From Deltaproteobacteria bacterium (GTDB taxonomy: Bacteria > Desulfobacterota > DSM-4660 > Desulfatiglandales > B25-G16): a stretch of 33,426 nt of DNA. The notes under the pieces were generated by a model. That model did no database searches. It was not told where the DNA came from and worked only from the letters and a program-made list of their open reading frames with translations. The stretch lies in assembly GCA_019310725.1 (NCBI GenBank), contig JAFDDT010000080.1:1-33426 (forward strand), in the 5' to 3' direction. Shown one piece after another: positions 7,580 to 14,094 of the stretch. A program made the position numbers and the translations under genes. Position 1 is the stretch's first letter, and every line of letters starts with the position of its first letter.

Positions 7580-7688
7580 GGCGACAGCCTATCTCATTTA
7601 TGATGGAGACGAACCCCGCTTGAACGTCAGCCATATTCCCATGAAATATTTTGGCATCCTTCAAAAGTGTTTACACGAACCCTCGTGA
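7572..7688 (+). pseudogene. cooT: CooT-family nickel-binding protein, truncated by an element
   Basis: The frame begins MCEATAYLIYDGDEPRLN, matching the invariant N-terminus of small CooT-like nickel-binding proteins (MCEA.AYL..DG), where Cys2 is a metal ligand. A ribosome site AGGAG lies inside DUF3842. After about 27 codons the frame runs into the family 1 element that begins at 7653 and stops at 7686-7688; family members are usually about 60-70 residues. Removing the element and one target copy would restore a continuous frame, but only to about 41 residues with no CooT-like end, so the gene was probably already damaged. CooT assists nickel insertion into CO dehydrogenase. Confidence 0.68.
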
Positions 7689-7910
7689 GCAGTCGTTCAC
7701 ATCCTAAAAGAGGTCATGCCTGTTCTTGAAAGGCCACGTCTTAAAAAATCCCACTCGGTCTTGCGGCGGCCAAATACGTGGGGTTTACACCTCAGAGGCC
7801 CTTGAAGCTAATAGATGGGGCCTTGAGAAAATTGGCATGACCTCATAGAGCTAAATATATACACCTTAGATAACCAATACACCATTAAATGAACACTTTT
7901 AAACGATACT
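7653..7910. mobile_element. MITE-like element, family 1, copy C
   Basis: This 258-bp copy has left end GGCATCCTTCAAAAGTGTTT and right end, reverse complemented, AGTATCGTTTAAAAGTGTTC. It is bounded by a perfect 8-bp duplication AATATTTT (7645-7652 and 7911-7918). Arms with AAAGAGGTCATGCCTGTTCT and the partner TTGGCATGACCTC are present, as is one internal arm (GGCCAAATACGTGGGGTTTA). It interrupts the cooT remnant on one side and forms the end of the glycosyltransferase gene on the other. Confidence 0.87.
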
Positions 7911-8748
7911 AATATTTTCTTTTTTCCTTGATCCTCTCAGGTAGTGAGAGATAAAAGTGCCCCTCCTCCCACCTTCCCCTCTTAATGCATCCATTTCCAA
8001 ATATCTTGCATTTGATCGACAACTCCTCCAGGGCTGCTTCTGTTTGATCTGAGGAAAGTATTCCGCTATTGATTAGATTAACAATGGCCCTGACCCTGAA
8101 GCGGTCCATTCCAGCAAATCGTTGGGAGAGCTGATCTGCGTGTCCTCCTTCCTTGACAATCAGCGCCCGGTCAATGAGATAAACCGGGTACCTGCACGAT
8201 ATCCTTAACCATAGATCATAGTCTTCAGCAGCCTGGAGCGTTTCATCAAAAAGACCAACCTCATCAATAACAGACCTCCCTGTGATGACGCTTGACGGGC
8301 TCACCAGACAAAGCTTGAGAGACTGCCTAAATATATCCCCTGATGGTTTTCTGTGTCTTCTCTTTGGGTTTACTCGTCTACCCCTTCTTATCCATATTTC
8401 ATCAGTCTGACACGCCATAGTGCCAGGATTTCGATAAACAAACTCCATTTGAACCTGTAATTTGTCCTTGAGCCAATAATCATCAGAATCCAGAAAGGCA
8501 ATCCACGGTGCACAGGAGCTCTTTATGCCTCGGTTCCGGGCAGCTGATACTCCCCTGTTATTCAGCTCCCGAATATACTTGATCGAGGATCTAAATCTAT
8601 CCAGATTCTGATACGTATCATCTGTTGACCCGTCGTCAACTACAATGATTTCCAAATCTCTAAAGCTCTGGTCAAGAACAGATTGGACTGCCCTTGCCAC
8701 TTTTTGAGACCGGTTATATGTTGGGATTATGACGCTAACTTCGGGCAT
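7909..8748 (-). CDS. Family 2 glycosyltransferase
   Basis: The 279-residue GT-A fold enzyme has VSVIIPTYNRSQKVARAV at the N-terminus, the UDP-sugar site IIVVDDGSTDDTYQ (about 34-47), ARNRGI, and the DxD-type metal site FLDSDD (about 90-95). EDYDLWLRIS is the probable catalytic-base region. It should transfer an activated sugar to a cell-surface glycan on the cytosolic face of the membrane; donor and acceptor cannot be told. There are no transmembrane segments. The stop codon TAG spans the junction with the family 1 element, so the last residues may differ from the ancestral protein. It stands alone on the minus strand. Confidence 0.88.
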   Translation of the reverse strand: MPEVSVIIPTYNRSQKVARAVQSVLDQSFRDLEIIVVDDGSTDDTYQNLDRFRSSIKYIRELNNRGVSAARNRGIKSSCAPWIAFLDSDDYWLKDKLQVQMEFVYRNPGTMACQTDEIWIRRGRRVNPKRRHRKPSGDIFRQSLKLCLVSPSSVITGRSVIDEVGLFDETLQAAEDYDLWLRISCRYPVYLIDRALIVKEGGHADQLSQRFAGMDRFRVRAIVNLINSGILSSDQTEAALEELSIKCKIFGNGCIKRGRWEEGHFYLSLPERIKEKRKY

Positions 8749-9008
8749 GCTCTAGGTTTCTACATAAGCCAAGATCTTAAAATTTATCCGCCAGACTTCG
8801 GGCGGATTTATGCCAAGTTTTTTGCTAGTTTATTTGGTCAACGGTTAAGGTAACGTGGAAGCAAAAAGACGAATGACGTTACCCAAAAACGAAACGGGCA
8901 TCCCCGACAGTATAGTCGGGACAGGCTCCACCGTAGCCCAGAAACCTTACTCAGTATTTCGTATTTTCTTACTGACACACTGTCTCGACGGTTTGAGGCA
9001 GAGCTTCG
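8749..9008. repeat. Intergenic stretch with three small inverted repeats
   Basis: No gene is supported here. Three inverted repeats are visible. ATCCGCC/GGCGGAT at 8786-8807 has a short T-rich flank and could end transcription. GGTAACGT (8849-8856) pairs with ACGTTACC (8876-8883). CCCGAC/GTCGGG lies at 8903-8920, followed by ACAGGCTCC. The words GTCGGGACAG and GTATTTCGTA recur inside the family 2 copy near 25790-25810, suggesting shared repeat ancestry. Confidence 0.5.
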
Positions 9009-10736
9009 CTATAGTATATTCCAGGCGAGGGCAAATAACCCCGCTAAGAGAAGATTGGCTTCGGCAAGAGCTTGCAAGTGAGATCCACCCCTCACCCAGT
9101 CCTTTTGGTATGCAGTGAGATAAAAAAACGAATTCAGATAGGAGATAAGGAGTAGATAACCCAGGTTTGAAACTATTTCAAAAACTGCTGACAGGAGTAA
9201 GACCAAACCAAAAAAAGCGTTCGCTGATAACAGAAGCTTGAGAGCCCTTTCCTCTCCCAAGGCAATGGGAAGGGTTTCCCTGCCCACTATCAAATCTCCT
9301 TGGATATTGAGGATATCCAAGAGCCCGCAGCGAACATAACACATGGAGGAGACAAACAAGAAAGAAGCCAAAACACCAGGCCAAACAGGATTGGGCCATC
9401 CAATAACAGGTAGCACCGAGCTAATGGTACCCCAGGCCAGTGCCTCTGCCATGGTTTTTGATCCAGGAAGGTCCTTTATCTTTGCATACCGCCCGAGATA
9501 TCCCAATCTCCACGGTATTATTGGAATACTGTAAACTAAGCCAAGGATAGTCAAGGCAAGAAAGAGCAAAAACTGGGTCAGACCCAAATGGAGTGAAATA
9601 ATGATCCCCCCACTTAATCCTGATAGAGCCGTACCAATGAGAAACACTTTGTGCTGTGCATAGAAAAGGGCGACACCAGGATCGTTGTATCTGCTTGCCT
9701 CTTTATCAAGGAACCGATTGAGAACGTGCATGCCGTAAACATACAACATGGTTAGTATGGGATAGATAAGAGGGGAACTTCCTCTATACAGAATGAGTCC
9801 AGCATAGGTGAGGGAAAAGGCCCCTACTGCATCAGGGATATTTGTCTTAACCAAAAATTGGTATCCCTTTGTCAATAAACTGGCAAAGGACTGTTTCCTC
9901 TTGCCCATGGTTCTTAGTCGCTCGATCACCTTCTTTATCATCCAGTTAGGTGTTGACGCACCTGCTGTAACCCCAACAGTTCCTGCTGAGGAAAACCACG
10001 AGTCTTTGAGCTCCCCCTCCGTCTCGATATGAAAAGCAGGTTTCCCTGTTGACCGTGCTATTTGATAGAGGCGCATCGTATTGCCACTGTTGTGTCCCCC
10101 GACTATCACCATGCTATCGACTTGAGCGGCCAGTGATCTGACCTCTTTCTGCCTCCTGCATGTTTCATCGCAAATCGTATCAAATATGACAGCCTCTGGA
10201 AAACGTGCTTTGATGGCACTACATACCTCCTTATAGGCATCCACATCCTGTGTTGTTTGGGATACAACGACAAATCTCTTTTCTTCAGGAAGTGTTGTCA
10301 CGTCTTCAACGGAGCTGATAACGATACCCTGACCTTGGCTATATCCCATCAAACCAGTGACCTCTGGGTGATGGGCATCCCCGAAAATAACCGGGGTGTA
10401 GCCTTTGGTATTGTATTGTTTTATTATTCCCTGCACCTTCGCTACCCGGGGACACGTGGCGTCAATTATCTTGAAATCAGAACTCTGTATTGCCTTTCGC
10501 TCATGGGGTGTAATACCATGGGCCCTGACAACTATCCTTCCTTTATTATGCGCTTCAATATCCTCTTTGACATCAACTCCTTTGGATCGGAGGAGATCGA
10601 GCACCTGCCGATTATGGATTAGCGGTCCATACGTGAATAGCTTTCCATCACCTTTGTTGACTTCTGACAGGGTGATCTCCATTGCCCTTCTGACACCCAT
10701 GCAAAATCCAGCTGTCTTGGCGAGCCTCACCTTCAC
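9009..10736 (-). CDS. ispH: IspH (HMBPP reductase) fused to a UbiA-type prenyltransferase
   Basis: This 575-residue protein joins two enzymes. Residues 1-280 are IspH, which reduces HMBPP to IPP and DMAPP in the last step of the MEP pathway. The three cluster cysteines C12, C95 and C189 and the substrate histidines in RAHG and HHPEV are present. Residues 290-575 are a polytopic UbiA-family prenyltransferase with both aspartate motifs: N340-R-F-L-D344 and, later, D474 and D481 in DILNIQGDLIVG. UbiA enzymes attach polyprenyl chains to aromatic or other acceptors in the membrane. There is no stop or start between the halves. The ATG overlaps the dusB stop (ATGA), so they form an operon. The acceptor is unknown. 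Confidence 0.9.
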   Translation of the reverse strand: MKVRLAKTAGFCMGVRRAMEITLSEVNKGDGKLFTYGPLIHNRQVLDLLRSKGVDVKEDIEAHNKGRIVVRAHGITPHERKAIQSSDFKIIDATCPRVAKVQGIIKQYNTKGYTPVIFGDAHHPEVTGLMGYSQGQGIVISSVEDVTTLPEEKRFVVVSQTTQDVDAYKEVCSAIKARFPEAVIFDTICDETCRRQKEVRSLAAQVDSMVIVGGHNSGNTMRLYQIARSTGKPAFHIETEGELKDSWFSSAGTVGVTAGASTPNWMIKKVIERLRTMGKRKQSFASLLTKGYQFLVKTNIPDAVGAFSLTYAGLILYRGSSPLIYPILTMLYVYGMHVLNRFLDKEASRYNDPGVALFYAQHKVFLIGTALSGLSGGIIISLHLGLTQFLLFLALTILGLVYSIPIIPWRLGYLGRYAKIKDLPGSKTMAEALAWGTISSVLPVIGWPNPVWPGVLASFLFVSSMCYVRCGLLDILNIQGDLIVGRETLPIALGEERALKLLLSANAFFGLVLLLSAVFEIVSNLGYLLLISYLNSFFYLTAYQKDWVRGGSHLQALAEANLLLAGLFALAWNIL

Positions 10737-11713
10737 GAGCCATCTCCCTCTCTTATAGATCCAAAATACCGGTCCATCACAGAGATTAGTTTCTCTCTCC
10801 CATCTATTTCTGAAACAACCCCCTTAAGAAATCTCCTATTTGGAAGTCCTTTTGTATACAAAAGCAAATGGCCCCGCATCATATGTGTTGCACGTTTATC
10901 TCCAAGGTATTCTACAAGAAGAGAGTAATGCTCAATCACTAAACGATACCGTTCATCCAGCCCTGGAGCGGTAAAACGCCCCGTTTCTTCCATATCGAGA
11001 ATTTGCTTGAAGATCCACGGATTAGTTAATGCTGCCCTGCCAATCATAACCCCGTCGCAGTTTGTGACAGAGCGCATCTTCAAAGCCAAAGAAGGCTCCG
11101 TTACATCACCGCAACCGATAACAGGGATTTTGAGGGCCTTCTTTGCGCTTGCAATGACTGACCAGTCAGCCTTTCCAGAGAATCCCTGACTCGCAAAGCG
11201 TGGATGAATCGAGATGCCATCAGCCCCGCTATCTTCGGCTATCTGGGCAATCTCCTGTGCATTCGCCTCAGCAGGTGACCAACCAGCCCTGATCTTTACG
11301 GTCGCGGGAAGAGGCGTGCCGCGTCGCACCGCAGAAATAATCTTGCCTGCCTTTCTCGGATCCCGCATCAGGGCCACCCCAGATCCTGTCTTAACCACCT
11401 TTCTTGCCGGACATCCCATGTTGATATCGACAAGATCCATCCCTTTTTCACCCGCTATACCGGCCGATAGAGCCATGGTCTCAGGTTCAGATCCAAATAA
11501 CTGCGCGGCCACAGGCCTCTCAGCGGGATGACTCACAAAATAGGCATGAGTTCTTGCATGCCCCCTGCAAAGACCTTCTGCACTGATCATTTCAGTAACA
11601 ACGAGGCCAGCCCCCATCTTCTTAACGATCAGGCGAAAGGGGAGATTCGTTTTCCCTGACATTGGTGCCATCACCAGCCAGTTCTTCAACTCCAGTGTAC
11701 CCAAGGTGAGCAT
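10733..11713 (-). CDS. dusB: tRNA-dihydrouridine synthase (Dus)
   Basis: The 326-residue FMN enzyme reduces uridines in tRNA D-loops to dihydrouridine. The N-terminal half is a TIM barrel: VMAPMSGKTNLPFR at the start, INMGCPARKV with catalytic Cys101, and KTGSGVALMRDP. GADGISIHPRFASQGFSG and GVMIGRAALTNPW form the phosphate site. A helical tRNA-binding domain makes up the C-terminus. The motif set and length fit DusB/NifR3 best. The gene opens a two-gene operon with the IspH-UbiA fusion, with a 4-bp overlap. Confidence 0.93.
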   Translation of the reverse strand: MLTLGTLELKNWLVMAPMSGKTNLPFRLIVKKMGAGLVVTEMISAEGLCRGHARTHAYFVSHPAERPVAAQLFGSEPETMALSAGIAGEKGMDLVDINMGCPARKVVKTGSGVALMRDPRKAGKIISAVRRGTPLPATVKIRAGWSPAEANAQEIAQIAEDSGADGISIHPRFASQGFSGKADWSVIASAKKALKIPVIGCGDVTEPSLALKMRSVTNCDGVMIGRAALTNPWIFKQILDMEETGRFTAPGLDERYRLVIEHYSLLVEYLGDKRATHMMRGHLLLYTKGLPNRRFLKGVVSEIDGREKLISVMDRYFGSIREGDGS

Positions 11714-11909
11714 AGCTCCATTTTAAATAAATCTTGGGCCTATTACAATCTAATAAAGGCCCGGGCTTCTTTAAGGGTATTCATCTAACTTGATAGCAAA
11801 GGTCTTGGTTGCAGGTGTCCCACTGCACCCAGCCAATCTTCGCCCAGAAATAGAGGGTTCTTAAGGAGAATCCAGGAAACTCCAAAATAAAGGCTCAGCG
11901 CTCTTGTTC

Positions 11910-11938
11910 TTGACTTCCCCATGCCTTTAACATATTAG
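11910..11938 (+). promoter_or_regulatory. Putative sigma-70 promoter before the macrodomain gene
   Basis: TTGACT (11910-11915) and TATTAG (11933-11938) are separated by 17 bp, 85 bp upstream of the macrodomain ATG. Downstream AT-rich sequence includes a short repeated TATTATTCA word. The rest of the 310-bp gap (11714-12023) between dusB and this gene shows no gene; a GGCCCGGGC palindrome lies near 11758. Confidence 0.45.
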
Positions 11939-12023
11939 TATTATTCAGTATTATTCATGCTAATACCTTTGGACGATAAAAAATATTTTCAATCAAGGAA
12001 TTTAAAAAAACCGGGAGGGACAC

Positions 12024-12554
12024 ATGGATAAACCGTTGAAGGATAGAATAGAAATCCTCGAGGCAGATATTACCAATATGGAAGTCGATGCCATCGTCAA
12101 CGCTGCCAACACCTCACTTTTAGGTGGCGGGGGCGTTGATGGTGCCATACACAGGGCTGCTGGTCCAGAGCTTCTTGCTGAAACGAGAACTATAGGTGGG
12201 TGCCCAACAGGTGAGGCCCGCGTTTCAAAGGGGTATCTATTGCCTGCCAAATGGGTTATTCACACTGTAGGCCCAATCTGGTCTGGCGGGAACAGGGATG
12301 AGGATCGGCTGCTGGCAAGCTGCTATAAAAATAGCCTTAAGGCAGCGGCAGAGATCGGTGCAGCGACCCTTGCCTTTCCATCCATAAGCACCGGCGCCTA
12401 CCGTTTTCCACTCAAGAGGGCAGTAAATATTGCATTAAGAGAAACAAGATCCTTTCTTCAAACTGATCAGTCAATTCACAAGGTCTTCTTTGTCTGTTTT
12501 GGAAGTGAGGTTTATGAAGAATACCAGAAGATATCTAAAGAGGTATTTGATTAA
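12024..12554 (+). CDS. Macrodomain protein, O-acetyl-ADP-ribose deacetylase type
   Basis: The 176-residue protein is a single macrodomain of the MacroD/YmdB class. It has the ribose-binding NAAN (26-29), the loop GGGGVDGAIHRAAGPELL (34 onward) with the catalytic-type Asp in GVDGAIH, and the second phosphate loop PSISTGAYRFP. Such enzymes hydrolyse O-acetyl-ADP-ribose and remove mono-ADP-ribose from Asp/Glu side chains. A GGGAGG ribosome site lies about six bases before the ATG. It leads a codirectional group with a flavodoxin and an Fe-S protein, although the 59-bp gap leaves cotranscription uncertain. No ADP-ribosyltransferase is visible nearby, so the substrate is unknown. Confidence 0.93.
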   Translation: MDKPLKDRIEILEADITNMEVDAIVNAANTSLLGGGGVDGAIHRAAGPELLAETRTIGGCPTGEARVSKGYLLPAKWVIHTVGPIWSGGNRDEDRLLASCYKNSLKAAAEIGAATLAFPSISTGAYRFPLKRAVNIALRETRSFLQTDQSIHKVFFVCFGSEVYEEYQKISKEVFD

Positions 12555-12613
12555 AAGGCCCACTCAGCTAAAAGTGGTGTTACCTTATCAAAATACCTGA
12601 AGGGAATTCTTTT

Positions 12614-13075
12614 GTGGTCACAATCTTGATTGTTTATCACTCTCAAACAGGCAGAACCAAAACAATGGCCCAGGCTGTCGCCAAAGGGGCAAAGTCCATA
12701 GAGAACATGAGAACTGTCCTGAAAGAGGCAAGGGAAACCACCCTTGATGATCTACTTAATAGTGACGGGCTGGCATTTGGTTCGCCTGAATATTTCGGCT
12801 ATATGGCTGGTGCCATGAAGGATCTTTTTGACCGGACCTACTACCAGGCCCGGGCAAGGAAGGAGATCTTCAAAAAACCCTACGTCGTATTTATCTCGGC
12901 CGGAAATGACGGTTTGGGGGCCTTGACCAGTATTGAAAGGATCTGTGTAGGCTACCAGCTGAAAAAGATCTATGAGCCAGTCATAGCCAGAGGAGATATT
13001 AATGAGGCTATTTTAAGCCGCTGTGAGGAGCTGGGAAAGGTTATCGCTGCTGGTTGTGAGGCGGGTATTTATTGA
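12614..13075 (+). CDS. Flavodoxin family protein
   Basis: The 153-residue flavodoxin-fold protein has the FMN phosphate loop YHSQTGRTKTMAQAV at residues 8-22, a mid-chain FGSPEYFGYMAGAMKDLFDR and the third loop FISAGNDGLGALTSIER. FGSPEYFGYM resembles NAD(P)H:quinone oxidoreductase/WrbA-like proteins more than short-chain electron-carrier flavodoxins, where a GSPVY.G motif occurs. It may reduce quinones or act as an electron carrier. The start is GTG at 12614 with only a weak AAGGGAAT ribosome site. Its stop lies 20 bp before the ATG of the following Fe-S gene, so the pair probably share a transcript. Confidence 0.86.
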   Translation: MVTILIVYHSQTGRTKTMAQAVAKGAKSIENMRTVLKEARETTLDDLLNSDGLAFGSPEYFGYMAGAMKDLFDRTYYQARARKEIFKKPYVVFISAGNDGLGALTSIERICVGYQLKKIYEPVIARGDINEAILSRCEELGKVIAAGCEAGIY

Positions 13076-13095
13076 GCTCAAAGGGGGTTTCAAAA

Positions 13096-13657
13096 ATGAC
13101 AAAAAATCAAGAGGTTGATGGCTATACCGAAGAGGTGAAAGGTAAAATCAAAAACTTGGGTGCAGATCTTGTGGGTGTGACAGGTGCTGTGCCTTTAAAA
13201 CAGCTCGAATTAGATCCGCCGGACCTCCTCAATTTTTTCCAAAGGGCACTTTCTATTGCTCTCAGGCTTCCCAAGGCTGTCGGTCGATTGGGTGGACTGG
13301 GGTGGCAAAGCAAAAGCCTCCTTCTGGTGAACCCTGATTATGGTCCTCGTACCAGACTCGCCACGATCCTTACCGATGCCCCACTCAACCCACATGGCCC
13401 TATAGAAAATCGTTGTGGAGACTGCACAAAATGCAAGGATGCCTGTCCGCCAGGGGCAATAAAGGGCGCGAGCACAAAAGACCACTACAGAAGTAGAGAA
13501 GACGCCCGCGAGCACAAAAGACCACTACAGAAGTAGAGAAGACGCCCTTTATTTTTCACGGTGTGTGGAAAAAGTTGCCGGTGAATTTTCAAAGCTTCCC
13601 AATGTGGGCAGCGCAATCTGTGGCATTTGTATCAAGGTCTGCCCTTTTGGGCGGTAA
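13096..13657 (+). pseudogene. 4Fe-4S dicluster protein (QueG-C-terminus-like), frameshifted by a 40-bp duplication
   Basis: The first part reads as a protein ending in a ferredoxin-type motif: C107, C110, C113 and C117 in CGDCTKCKDACPPGAIKG. It resembles the C-terminal half of epoxyqueuosine-reductase-like proteins. Its frame then enters a 40-bp tandem duplication (13467-13546) and stops early, at 13534-13536. Deleting one repeat unit restores an open frame of 173 residues. That frame continues EDALYFSRCVEKVAGEFSKL and closes with the second cluster motif CGICIKVCPFGR, stopping at 13655-13657. The ATG at 13096 has an AAGGGGG ribosome site. The restored frame supports a real, recent lesion or an assembly error. 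The corrinoid-binding half of true QueG is absent. Confidence 0.8.
13467..13546. repeat. Perfect 2 x 40-bp tandem duplication
   Basis: Units 13467-13506 and 13507-13546 are identical (each begins CGCGAGCACAAAAGACCACT and ends with GAAGACGCC). As 40 is not a multiple of three, it shifts the frame of the Fe-S protein gene. Confidence 0.95.
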
Positions 13658-13715
13658 CGCTCATAGTATATTACTATGTCATATCCTTTATTCAAGACAT
13701 AACCACTCAGGAATC

Positions 13716-14038
13716 AGGGTAACGTCAAAGTCCAGGGTATGGGTGTCTTTTTTTGGTTATGCCCCTGGCCCAGACCTGGCATGCTAGGTTGCGGTTATAG
13801 AAAGGGATACATGCATAAGGAGTAAAAACAGTTCCATATTCCAATCCCGTCGCGCCAGGGCAGGCCTATGACATGGCCCCTTACTGGGTCGATTCAAAAT
13901 GGTTTATTGAGCCATAAGCCTTAGAAACATAGGCTCCATCTATATAAACCATTTTGAAACGCCCACTCATCTAAACTATGTGGGGCATAATCCAAAAAAA
14001 AGATACCCATGCCCTGCAAGAGGCTTAAGAATCAATAG
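13716..14038 (+). mobile_element. MITE-like element, family 2, interior orientation I
   Basis: A 323-bp palindromic element. The left outer end is AGGGTAACGTCAAAGTCCAG, followed by the arm GGTATGGGTGTC, a T7 tract and GGTTATGCCCC. The right arm is the complement (GGGGCATAATCC, A8, GATACCCATGCCC) and ends GGCTTAAGAATCAATAG. The interior contains a second long hairpin: TTCAAAATGGTTTATTGAGC, pairing with the sequence before 13961. It carries no open frame of note. It sits directly before the cysK fusion, whose normal start codon is missing, and may have replaced that gene's promoter. Confidence 0.82.
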
Positions 14039-14094
14039 CCTTAGGTTTCACTATATACAACAACATACTCGATACAATTGGAAACACCCCTATC

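Noticed and set aside
6798-7910. An IS with its own transposase
   Set aside because: None of the elements contains an open frame resembling a transposase; all are under 350 bp.
8855-9118. 87-codon frame on the plus strand
   Set aside because: It covers short inverted repeats and then the antisense of the UbiA end; no ribosome site or family resemblance.
13467-13546. CRISPR-like repeat
   Set aside because: Two immediately adjacent units without spacers; it is a tandem duplication inside a coding frame.
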